From NCBI GenBank assembly GCA_949752735.1, contig OX457037.1:63241686-63305685 (forward strand): a stretch of 64,000 nt of DNA. Direction: 5' to 3'. The translations under genes and the position numbers were made by a program. A model generated the notes under the pieces. The model had not been told where the DNA came from. It searched no databases and saw only the letters and a list, made by a program, of their open reading frames with translations. Source of the stretch: Lumbricus terrestris (lineage: Eukaryota; Annelida; Clitellata; Crassiclitellata; Lumbricidae). Positions 42,119-52,076 of the stretch are shown here, in pieces (position 1 is the stretch's first letter; each line of letters opens with the position of its first letter).

Positions 42119-42361
42119 TTTAGCTTAAATGGAAGCTTGACATATTTACTGCAATGTAACCATAATATATTATTCTCTTATCGCTCTTGGTTTGGTTGCT
42201 GCTTGTGGTTGGATATTTCTCCAGCATGTCTCTCCACATTTGATAATCCATCGGGTTCAAATCCGGAGATTTGGAGCCATTGGCTTTTCTCAATGAAACC
42301 AGAACATTTGCCATTGAGCCGATCTCCTTTCATCAATGGCACATTTCTTAACTCTCAATTT
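42105..42361 (-). pseudogene. Tc1/mariner-type transposase fragment
   Basis: The minus strand reads SPDLNPMDYQMWRDMLEKYP, the block around the last catalytic acid of mariner-like transposases. The upstream part is degenerate. The fragment is cut at 42361 by the left end of the 3.56 kb transposon. Sequence on the far side (from 45,930) may be its continuation, but I cannot read a clear frame there. Confidence 0.65.
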
Positions 42362-43106
42362 AGCTGGGTGAATATTTGAAAACCGGTAATTTTAAGTTTC
42401 ATCGTGCTAAATAAAAATCTGGTTATCATATTTTAAAAAAACGAATCACCATTAAATAGATATTAACTTAGCAGACCTATTTCTTCAAAAACCTAATTAT
42501 AATATTTATATATTATGTTGATTTATTGAAAGAAAAGCCAAAAATGTCACGACCGCAACCCGTATCCAAGGTTGGTTCGTTATTTTTAATTCCAAGTTTT
42601 TGCTAATGCATTTTAATAATTTTACAAATTTATGAGAACATTTAATAGAAATTTTAACTTTTAATCACAGTGTGTACCGAATTAATCTTCAGGAATAGGT
42701 TTTCAGTGCCAAATATTTTTTCAAAAGTCTGTAAAATGCTTAGAATTTTCGATGTCAACACCGCAACCGCAGCTGGCGCACACCTATTAATACTGCCTCG
42801 CGTGTAGCCTATTGATTACGCCTGCGCACTGCTACATTGCATCTTCTGCGTCTTCACTAGCCGATCGCGTAATCTAAATATAATTTAAGATAATTTAAAA
42901 CAGTTTATTAGCAATAAATGTAGGATGACCATCACACGTATGTTTATTGAAGGTCACCACCGCAACCAATAATGCAGGCATACCACACATATTTAAGAAA
43001 TTTTATTTGTCATGAATCAAATCGTAAGCCAGTACAGATGAGACGGGACCTATCATTGTGTACGCGCGCCAAACCGGGTTGGCCTAATGTTCAAACTTTA
43101 AACAAT

Positions 43107-43202
43107 TTGTCACCACCGCAACCGTCACCACCGCAACCGTCACCACCGCAACCGTCACCACCGCAATCAAGTCGCGGTGGTGACTTCATGGTCGCGGTTT
43201 GA
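43107..43202 (+). repeat. GTCACCACCGCAACC tandem cluster with inverted partners
   Basis: Four head-to-tail copies of GTCACCACCGCAACC (the last ends CAATC) are followed by two inverted copies (CGCGGTGGTGAC and TCGCGGTTTGAC). Confidence 0.9.
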
Positions 43203-43583
43203 CACTTACTCATTTGCTATAGAGTTTCAGTGATTCTTAACATGAGTAACCAATGCATTTTAACACTCCCATCATTAGAGTCTGTAGATAACCGTTTCTT
43301 TTGGCCAATTGCTCCAGACATTTGCTTTTATGAGCTTCAGAACATAGTTAGTCTCATTGATGAGCCTAAACCTATAATTCACTGGACAACAAATTTTTAC
43401 AAAAGCCATGTTACTGAAATGAAATTAGTCAGTTCTTATCAATTTTTATGTGCTGAACACGAATATGACAGTGAAATTGCTTAATTGGCTCTAGTTTTTT
43501 TGTAATCTCAAATGAAGTAATTTTATATCGCGCAATGCATTCCAATAGTGATACACTTACGTTTAATATTTGTAAAAACCAGG

Positions 43584-44880
43584 TCATAGACTAGTTCTTA
43601 GATTTTTTGCCTGTCTCTTGTACAGCTGTTCGGGAGCATCTCTGCGGAGTGTCCAGCAGTAGTCAGCCAACATTGTAGTGGACCATTTTCCCTGGTACCT
43701 TTGCTCCATTGTTGCAATATCTTGATGAAAGCGTTCGCCATGTTCGTCACTAACCATACCACAGTTGTCATGGAAGAAATCCAGATGGGAGTGAAGAAAT
43801 CCAGATGGGAGTGAAGGAAATGCATCTTCAGCGACATATTGCAGCGAAATTTCTGGTACTGCTTGAGCATGTCTTCTACTAGTTCCTTGTAGTTTTCTGC
43901 CCTAACATTCCCCAGAAAGTCTGCTGTAGACACTAGACGAAAAGCATGCCATGCTTGTTTCGCATCACCCTCCAGCAAGTTGCTGAAGCGGTCATCTTTG
44001 AAAAGTTCACGAAAACTCCCTCTTTAATCTTTGCTTCGCTGAGTCGATGGAATTTTTCATGCAGGTATAGGAAAGCTGGCGAAGTGCGGTCCATGACTTT
44101 CACGAAGTTCTTCACCAAACCTAGTTTGATGTGAAGGGGTGGTAGTAGGATTTTGTGAGCCTCGACCAGAGCTGGGTGCTGGATATTCTTCTGTCCAACT
44201 GCCATGTTTTGTCTGGGAGTCCATTCAATCCTTCCGCACGTAGTGCAACTCTCTCACACAAGAAACACATAAATTTTGTATATCCTTGCTGCAGTCCCAT
44301 TAAAATGGCAACTACCTTCAAATCACCGCACAGGTGCCATTTGTACCTGTTATAGTCAATGTAATGCAGTAGCTGTTTTAGGTTATCGTATGTCTCTTTC
44401 ATGTGGACAGCATGCGCTAATGGAATAGATGGAAGACGGTTTACATTGTGCAAAAGCACAGCCTTAAGACTCAGTGTCGAAGAGTCTACAAAGAGCCTCC
44501 ATTCTTGTGGGTCATGAGTGATCTGTAAGGCATTCATGAGGTCGTCAATATTGGAACAGAATACCAGATTACCTTGCTTCATGAAGAAAGGTTCCAACTG
44601 CTGATGGTGCTTTCTATATGAAGTGATTGTGACATCTTCTTCTAGAAGATTCCATTGTTGGAGTCTTGATCCTAGCAACTCTGCCTTGTTTTTGGATAAG
44701 TCCAAATCACGAACAAGGTCATTTAGTTCTTCCTGTGTTATTCTCTGTTGGGTTGATGATGCACCACAGTGAAAATCGGGATCACTGCACGCTGACGGAC
44801 CAGGAGAAGAACATGTCGGCTCACCCTTGTCCTCATCATGATGTGTCCATGATGGGATTATGCAATGAGGTGGACTTCTA
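43584..44880 (-). pseudogene. Candidate transposase of an uncharacterised, widely dispersed family (broken)
   Basis: Frames in order on the minus strand: about 44,880-44,121 (LNDLVRDLDLSKNKAELLGS, HDPQEWRLFVDSSTLSLKAV, VHMKETYDNLKQLLHYIDYN, KWHLCGDLKVVAILMGLQQG), then 44,205-43,990 (HPALVEAHKILLPPLHIKLG, LVKNFVKVMDRTSPAFLYLH), then 43,980-43,584 (NMSLKMHFLHSHLDFF and onward). Three single-step frame breaks and a 19-bp local duplication separate them. I recognise the family from many invertebrate genomes, always uncharacterised and multicopy. Conserved D, H and E residues (LCGDLKV, HFLHSHLDFF, and DEHGE in the last frame) make an RNase H-like transposase plausible but unproven. It is the only gene within the TIR element. 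Confidence 0.6.
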
Positions 44881-46552
44881 GACTTATTTAGGATATTGTC
44901 GCATTTCTACTGCATAAATTTACATGGTGAAACATAAGAAATGAACTGTATGAAATATTTTCAAAACGAGAGCCAATAAAAACTTTTTATGGTTATATTC
45001 ATGTTCAGCACACCAAGATGCTACACATTAGGGTCTTTTCCAGTCAGTAACGAATTCTATGTTGACCAGTGTTATTGGTCTGCAGAGCAGACATTGTGCA
45101 TTGGATGAATCGGTTGATTTTGTTGAAATTAGGTTTGTAGTAGTTAAGGCAGAACTTTATGGTGTGGCCAGTTTTTATTTACTTGTTCTTTCAGTTCTTA
45201 TGATGTGAAATAACCAGTTTTGGAACTTTAATATAAACAATTATATTACGTCATTCTTTAAAATATATGATACCAAGCCATTGTATTCATTTCAGCAGCA
45301 TGAAACAAAGACTTTGGTGCTGTGGCCTCATGTTCTTTACTTAAAATTTTTTATGTATTCTATTTGCTGACATTGGCTGACTGTTGCTTTATGTTACCTA
45401 GACTTTCATTCAGCATAAATACTTTGAAGCTTTTTTTTTATTAATAACAGCTGTCTTACTTGTGTTTTTGTGCAACAGCTTTGATGTACATTATTATTAC
45501 ATGATCATCATTTCTATGACAGTTTAGAATTGATTCCAGTCGGTTGCGGTGTTGACATTTTGGTCCTAAACTTATGTTGTTCCTATAATTTTTCTGATAA
45601 TCTGATGATCATATTCAGTTTCATTTAAAATTTCCCATGTCATGCAGTTTTTTTAAAATGTTTGTTATTCAGCTGTTTACTGACATTTTAATTGGTTGCG
45701 GTGGTGACATTATCCGGTTGCGGTGTTGACATGGTGTGCTACACCCACCGTTTTGAAAACAATATTCATGGAGGTTCTAGGGCATATCCGTTTTGAATCA
45801 TATTAATAATACCTTGGGACTATATTTGCACTTCGATTTATGTAACTTTTAATAATAAAAATCACATTTTTTTCTTATATGAAGCACCTAAATTTACCGG
45901 TTTTCAAATATTCACCCAGCTCTTAATTTCTTTGCAATCACTGTTTAACTAAGTAATGCTTAGTAAGCGGTGATGAGGCCTACAATTTCATCTCCAGGAT
46001 CTTGCTCATGAAGTGTTTCAAATACACATTTTTGTCTGCCATTGAAACCTTGCTCGAAATTTCGATTTTATTGTTTTGATAAAAATTATTCAGCTACCAA
46101 CTTGATATTCATCTTGCTAAATGATGTCACAATGACGTGCAGCTACGCTGGTACCCTGTTTATTTTTAAATAATTATAATAGTGGCTATCTGTCAATATC
46201 AAGTTTACTTGACACCAATTATTTGAGATGTGACTTTAAAAATCGGGTTTTTGTGTTATGTTTTCGAATCGTAAAAAACAGTGGGTGGTCTCACTAAAAG
46301 TGATATAACTTTTGTTCTGTTCACAATATCTTGACGAAATCTGGCCATCATGTGCAAATATGAATTGTCTTTAAGCCTGAAAAAATTGATTTAAAATTCC
46401 TCGTTCTGGTAAAGATATTGGCATAAACCATAGGAAGGTCTTTTTCATCGCCCACCCTGTAGGCCATAATATCCTCCCTCTGTCGCCACCAGCAGTTGTA
46501 TCATGGTCATACCCGTTCAAGAGGTTATGTTCTCAATGCAAATGCATCCTAA

Positions 46553-47008
46553 GGGGCCGTCCATAAAGAACGTCAGGCTCCAGGGGGGGGATGGGGTGCA
46601 AGAAAGTGTGACAGTTTGTGACAGGGGGTCAGGCCATGTGTGACGTCACACTTTTTTTGGAACTTTAATATAAACAATTATATTACGTCATTCTTTAAAA
46701 TATATGATACCAAGTCATTGTATTATCTAATAAATACCCACTTTCATTTGTCATCTGTTGACAATTAACTGTTCTACTATTAAAGTCATTTTAATGATAT
46801 GATATTCTTTTAAGTGGAAATTTTATACTTTAATACAGTTTAATAGTGAAGTGTGTTTTATATCAAATTTTAATTAGGTGTTAATTTTTTTTTAAATTGT
46901 TCGAAAGTGTGAAGTACTTTAGGGGGGTCGGAGATTTGTGACAGTTTGTGACAGGGGGGAGGGGGGGAGTTAAAAATGGTCAAAAATACGTACTTTATGG
47001 ACGACCCC
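46553..47008. mobile_element. 456-bp MITE, TAA target duplication, 42 bp upstream of exon 3
   Basis: The left end GGGGCCGTCCATAAAGAACG and an inverted GGGGTCGTCCATAAAGTACG at the right end are flanked by TAA (46550-46552 and 47009-47011). That fits PIF/Harbinger-type MITEs. Subterminal GTGACAGTTTGTGACAGGGG occurs at both sides. The interior includes a 75-bp stretch also present at 45,217-45,290. Confidence 0.88.
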
Positions 47009-47050
47009 TAAAGTAGTTCCACAGAACTACTGTGTGCTTTGTTAATACAG

Positions 47051-47155
47051 ATAGCGGGAACAAGATTTTGTACCTTGAAGAGAAAGTGAAACAAGAGAAA
47101 AGTGAAAAGGAACAGCTTATGAACATCCACTCAGAAGAAAAGCGAAGATTACACG
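47051..47155 (+). CDS. TRIM-NHL-type gene, exon 3: short coiled-coil exon
   Basis: The acceptor TTAATACAG ends at 47050 and the donor GTAAG starts at 47156. The 35 codons (KILYLEEKVKQEKSEKEQLM) keep phase 1 on both sides and extend the coiled coil. Support comes from exact phase agreement with exons 2 and 4. Confidence 0.75.
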
Positions 47156-47795
47156 GTAAGGGTCAAAAGCTAACATAATACATATATATTATATAATTAT
47201 ATATTATAGGAAAAACCCAAGGGCCGAATAAAATCATTTTATCATATAATGACATTGATAATTTTGTTGGAATAATTACTAAATTATATAAGATGAAGTA
47301 TAAATTTAGTAACCGACTTATTGTTGACATTCTCAAATGCTGCAATGGCTTTGTAGAAATGCCATAGAAATCGAGATCAATGAAAGACGGTCAGCTATAT
47401 GCACAATGTCATGGTCGGCCAAGTCGTTAAGGCCGGGCTGACCAGAGACTTTAAAATGAGAAGCGTGCCGCGTAGTTTTGATATATTACAATATCAGGCC
47501 ATGATGAGAGATGTCTTTTATTACTGATATTATTTGACGCCAACGTTTGGATTGCATCGCATGCAAGATAGACTTAAATGACGAGTAGGCCTAGGCCTAA
47601 TTGACTAAAATGGTTTCAGTGCTTTTAAAACAATAAGGCATAATTATTATTATTCACGCTGTCACTATTCTAAGAATACTTACTATTTTTATTTTATTGA
47701 AAATACAGATTCTTACTTAGCTGTTACTGACTTTTAAACTCCCAAGCAAACGAACCGCATATAGTTTTTGCTTAGTTAAGTAAGGTGATATTGTA

Positions 47796-49575
47796 ATGCA
47801 ACTGCTTTCCGGATGCCATTAAGCGACGGATTTGACAATGCACCAGTCCTGTCGACGTCTTTTTCGCTCTGTTGACTTGCGTTTATATCAGTCGGTAGTT
47901 CTCCACGGGGGGGGGGTCGCGTTTATTTCTAATGATATTGGTACACCTTTATAATTATATTTGTCTCCTTATCATTGTCATCACCATTGCTATCGCCTTC
48001 TTCAAGCTGCTTGACTCCACCTTGAACGAATGGTCCAATAGCCCAGCGTAGGCAAAAGGACACAAATGTTACCGGGTAGTTTCATGTTTTAGTAAACTTA
48101 AATAAATAACAAACGTTTAGTTTTTATTTTCAGATAAACTTCGATATAATGCAGGTCCAATCCTGGTTAAGAGGATCAGACCAAAAACCGCAGAAGAAGG
48201 CGATAAATCGAACTGTGATCTGACATTGGCAATCTTAGACGAAGAATTGTTTATTGCGAGTGAAGAGAGTTCAGAAGTTGAAGTTTACGATTCGACTGAA
48301 CTAAGGTTTAGTCGTCAATGGAATTTGAAGGAGTTAATTGATCCAAAGGACATAGTATCCTGCAACGGAAATAAATGTCTCTACGTGATGGATTACAAAG
48401 GCACTGGTCAGTCGACCGAAATCTTGAGAGTTGATAGAAATGGAAAGTTAATAAAGAAATGGTCAACAGGATACGATTATGGATGGGGTCTGTCTGTCAC
48501 AAATGAGTTGAATGTCATCTTAGCTGTTTATAATAAACATGAATTAATTGAATATTCATCAGATGGAAAATTGATCCGACAAATAAATCTATCATCAGAC
48601 GCATTTATACGTAGACCATGGCACGCCATAAAACTGTCCAATGGTGATTTCGTTGTCAGCCATGGCTACAATGATGACGAACTGCATAGAGTGTGTGTGG
48701 TGGACGCAAACGGAGCGCTTAAGAAGTCATTCGGTGGAAAACGTGGAAGTGACACCGAAGAAATGAATGAACCGCGCTATTTGACCGTTGATAGAAACGG
48801 ATTCATTATGGTCGCTGATCGAAGCAATCATAGAGTTTTATTACTGGATTCAGATTTGAAATTTAAAGGAGTAAGCCTAATTCTTCCACATCAATTGCAT
48901 GCACTACAATATACGACGAAGATTCTTCTGAATGAGTTAAATGGACGACTGTTTGTGGCTGGCAAATATACCTCGAGTCTTTTGAGTCGGCTTATGTCAC
49001 GAAAACAGGGTGAAGAATATGGCGAGATTCAGATTTTTGATTTTTAGTGATCAATTTTAAATTTGAATAGCCTACTTTGAATTTATGTGTTACGCATAAC
49101 ATACTTTGCAATCGGTCCCTAACAGAAATGGTCTTGTGGTGGTCGCTGATCACGAGAACCTTTGTTACGGTACTGAATTAATATTTAAAATATGTGGACA
49201 GCTGTTTTCTCAAAAGGGAAACACGGAAAACAAAGGCTGAACGGCCAAATATCTCTGGCTCACATGGTTTTTTTTAACGCTGAGAATATATTGATGCATG
49301 AATTTTAATATGTTATCTTAAATGATTTTTGTTAGAATAGTTTGCTTTCCACCCAAACATCACCTGCTTTTCAATGTTTCTCCTATAAGATTATTATTTT
49401 AGAGTAAATCAATCAACGTTATCGATTAGTTTGTGCTTATTTCCTTTGATGTGGACCTGAAATGTTTAGATTTGGTGACGCATCAGATGACTTTTGTTAA
49501 TTATATAAGATATGTTTTCGATTTGAATTTTCCTACTCTCCAGTTTGTAGGCCTAAGCTTATAGATGAGAAACAG
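47796..49575 (+). repeat. Segmental duplication, copy B (partner 23,017-24,795)
   Basis: Intron 3 sequence from about 47,796, the terminal NHL exon and downstream DNA align with copy A. Downstream the two copies differ at a TA-GCC-TA versus TA-GGCC-TA site (24,777 versus 49,548). Confidence 0.85.
48134..49047 (+). CDS. TRIM-NHL-type gene, exon 4: NHL beta-propeller domain
   Basis: The acceptor TTTATTTTCAG ends at 48133. Two bases complete the split codon, then 304 codons run to the stop at 49045-49047. Joined with exons 1-3 the coding length is 2,673 bp, an exact multiple of three. The exon encodes NHL repeats (KDIVSCNGNKCLYVMDYKG, EYSSDGKLIRQINLSSDAF, DRNGFIMVADRSNHRVLLLD), which bind RNA or protein partners in TRIM-NHL ligases. 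The frame is intact throughout. The close paralogue at 23,346-24,256 points to recent local duplication. Confidence 0.85.
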
Positions 49576-49609
49576 CGACAAGGCTCATGTGACGCCATTA
49601 CTGCGTGAC

Positions 49610-50017
49610 GTGCTACGTTGGCTCTCGGTAGCATACCGCACTGAATACAAGCTCTCTGTGCTGTTACACCTATAATACTTACAAGTCCCTACATGCGTGC
49701 AGACGGCTGCGTCAGGGGTTGGACTTGCGCTGAGATCCAGTGCGAAAAGAGATCTATATGTGCGGAAGACGCGGACATGACTTGGGAGCACGCTGTTTCA
49801 ACTGCTTGTCCCTGCTGCTGGAACAGTCTGCCTTCTGCTGTTCGGTTCAGCCATCTCAATTGAGGTTTTCAAATCTCGACTCAATACATATATCTTTTCT
49901 AGGGCGTAGGCCTACTTCTGACCGATTGCGTCCTTGGTTGTAGAGGCGCCCTTGCAACGGCATGTGCTGTGCTACGGCGCCATAGAAATTATCGTCATTA
50001 TTATTATTGTTACTATA
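49610..50017 (+). pseudogene. Non-LTR retrotransposon 3' remnant
   Basis: Degenerate frames give VAYRTEYKLSVLLHL near 49,630, WNSLPSAVR near 49,820 and AISIEVFKSRLNTYIFS near 49,850, the C-terminal signature of CR1/L2-like reverse transcriptases. The tail GGCGCCATAGAAATTATCG followed by (ATT)n ends near 50,017. Frame shifts show it is old. Confidence 0.75.
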
Positions 50018-50114
50018 TATCAAGCTTCTGGAGATGCTGTGGAGTAGCCTATCTAACCAGATAAATTGAGTCATATAGGGTTCCATATGCAACGAAGTCT
50101 ACATCGATCAAAAC

Positions 50115-50760
50115 GTTCTGCCGTTCATTTATGCAGTCTGCATAAAATGTCTGCCGGAGATTGGGCATGAAACCCATAAGGGGCCTGGTGATGAGAACCT
50201 TGCTTTATACATAGACATAAGACATTAGACGAGTATTCAAGATTCCGCCAGAAGGGTTTCGTGACCTTCCTAAACATTTCGTCAGTGTGAGGCCCATGGG
50301 CGCCCGCACATAGGGGCAAGAGGGGGCACTTGCCCCCCTATGGAAAATTGAAACATATTTTTCTCACTACTACTTTTGTGGTTTAAAAAAATTTCTTCGC
50401 ATTAGAGAATTTAAAAACCTACTTTTGGCTAATACTTTTCGATTTTTTAAACAAATTTCTTTGCAAAAAGAGACAGTTCAAATTAGAAATTTAAAAAAGT
50501 GAAACTGAGAAATTTACATCAAGAAACCTCTATGAAAAATACCCATGCGCAATTGCGCATGTTCTTAATTCCCTGCTTTACATTTTTTGACCTATTGCTA
50601 CAAATTTTTTTAACCTTGGCCATCGTGTTTTGCCCCTTCCTGGAAAAATTTCTGGGGGCGCCCATGGTGAGGCCAATACAAATACCAAGTGTTTCAGGTC
50701 AGTCATGGTCATCGATTTCCACGAGCGATGGATGTGTACAAGAAAATGGAGACTCCGTAG
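50115..50760 (+). pseudogene. RING/B-box exon relic (TRIM family), split by a hAT MITE
   Basis: About 50,225-50,290 reads RRVFKIPPEGFRDLPKHFVS, matching RRMFKIPTEGFHGLPKNFFI of exon 1. The earlier part (from 50,125) matches the CMKCLQET region at the DNA level with shifts. After the MITE the match resumes (50,675-50,758), including GTGTTTCAGGTCAG and GATGGATGTGTACAAGAAAA, equivalent to residues around 93-120. It is a dead partial copy of the neighbouring gene's first exon. Confidence 0.8.
50295..50666. mobile_element. 372-bp hAT-type MITE, 8-bp duplication GTGAGGCC
   Basis: The ends CATGGGCGCCCGC and the inverted GGGGGCGCCCATG are flanked by GTGAGGCC at 50287-50294 and 50667-50674. The interior is AT-rich with a palindromic GGGGCAAG...CTTGCCCC near the left end. 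It is inserted in the RING relic. Confidence 0.9.
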
Positions 50761-50830
50761 CTCAGTTGAGAGAGCGCTGGTCGATAAACTGAGTAGTCAT
50801 TATCGCGGCCTGGGTTCAAGCCTCGCTCAG
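50748..50830 (+). repeat. tRNA-like sequence (SINE head or tRNA pseudogene)
   Basis: CGTAGCTCAGTTGAGAGAGC resembles a D-arm/A-box and CCTGGGTTCAAGCCTCGC a T-arm/B-box, correctly spaced. The outer ends do not pair as an acceptor stem and there is no clear anticodon stem, so a functional tRNA is unlikely. Confidence 0.5.
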
Positions 50831-50974
50831 GGCAAAAAATTATTTGAATTTTCTGTTAGCTGACAGTGGCGCTTTCTGTTGTGTTGTTTGCCTCGGGTCT
50901 GTTGAAAATAAGATCGCCCCTCCCACTCCTGCCTTGGCCGTATCAGGAGCGTTCCAGCACTTAGGCCATTTGTG

Positions 50975-51057
50975 TTAACTCTTTCCCGCCGGATGGGGTC
51001 ACCCGTAACCCCATTAACAGGATAGGTATCAAAACAATTCCGGCGGGATTGAGTTAA
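50975..51057. mobile_element. 83-bp miniature TTAA-flanked element
   Basis: TTAACTCTTTCCCGCCGG at the left is matched by inverted CCGGCGGGATTGAGTTAA at the right, with TTAA at both outer edges (50975-50978 and 51054-51057). The size and the TTAA site suggest a piggyBac- or Kolobok-like mini-element. Confidence 0.65.
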
Positions 51058-52068
51058 GCTACCGAGCCTGTTGTAGCCGACCTGCGTGTCATGCGAAGCT
51101 GGCCGTATTTCGTATAACTTGTAGGCCTATCTGTAATCATTCTGCGGTCTGTCAGATTGAATGTCAATAAACAAAGATTATTAAAAGAAAATTCCATCAG
51201 TTGACACAATCATTGTAGGCCTAATGCTTGCAATCAAGCGTTTTTGCATAGAATTTAAAAAAAAATCACTTAGCAAAGAAACGAATATCTGTTCTCCTGA
51301 AGGTTCCTTGTAATAATGCATAATAAACGGTGCATATCAGTTTGGTGCATGCAAATATTTTTCAATAGCAGTAAATTAAAAATAAGTCTTTGCCTACTGT
51401 TTTGTCACAACAACAGAAACAGGATATGGAATCTGAGGAGAAAGAGAAATGTTATTTTTTTATCCTTGTAGGCCTACAACTGCGATCGAGCAGACTGTTT
51501 AGAAAACTGAAATTGTAATGGTAATGATGATCTCTAAACTTCTAAGGCGCACTCGAAAACCAGGCGCTGAGCACCAGTTTACTCACGACCACTGAAATGT
51601 CTTGCAGACAAGCCTAGGCAACCGTAGCGTGTACTTACCTCTAATTTTTGCCAGTATAGGCTACTGTAACAGCCTTGGCTAAGAGTAGTAGGCCTATTGG
51701 CATTAGGCTCACTACAGTTTAACTGATTTTTACATCCGATGTAAATAGCCTACTGCTATTATTATCATCGTGTCATGATCATCAGAGCAGTTCGTGCGCG
51801 TGGACCTTAAATAGCGTGACGACCATTATAGAAACTGGCAAGCGGTGGTACACTGGTGCAGGATGTCACCCCAGGTCTGTTTTAAATAAATTTTTAGAAC
51901 TGCACAACTACTTCTTTCCTTTCCCATCCTCCATGGTAAATTATTTCCAATCGTGGGACAATGACCTTTTTTGCTAGTTTTAACTGTACAGAAGTGCTTC
52001 TACAACTGCACAAATCCATTTAGAACTGCACATAATAATTTTTGTGTACATCTGCACGTTTAAAAAAG
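51058..52068. other. Intergenic, nothing recognised except TAGGCCTA octamers
   Basis: AT-rich DNA with four TAGGCCTA octamers (about 51,122; 51,216; 51,470; 51,690) and no supported frame. Confidence 0.45.
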
Positions 52069-52076
52069 CCCTGTCT

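Larger units (their letters stand above)
42362..45921. mobile_element. 3.56 kb TIR transposon with subterminal motif clusters
   Basis: AGCTGGGTGAATATTTGAAA starts at 42362, followed by ACCGGTAA. The same 28 bp lie inverted, ending at 45921. The flanking 8-mers CTCAATTT (42354-42361) and CTTAATTT (45922-45929) match at seven positions, a likely 8-bp target duplication. Between the ends, the 15-bp motif GTCACCACCGCAACC recurs near the left (42,547; 42,753; 42,954; four tandem at 43,108-43,173). Its reverse complement recurs near the right (45,540; 45,693; 45,716). These are placed like transposase-binding sites. The only gene inside is the broken frame at 43,584-44,880. Confidence 0.75.

Noticed and set aside
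46553..47008. Exon or enhancer function for the GC-rich blocks before exon 3
   Set aside because: Inverted ends and TAA duplication identify a MITE; no evidence of exon structure.
50748..50830. Functional tRNA gene
   Set aside because: A- and B-box-like blocks exist but there is no acceptor-stem pairing and no clear anticodon arm.
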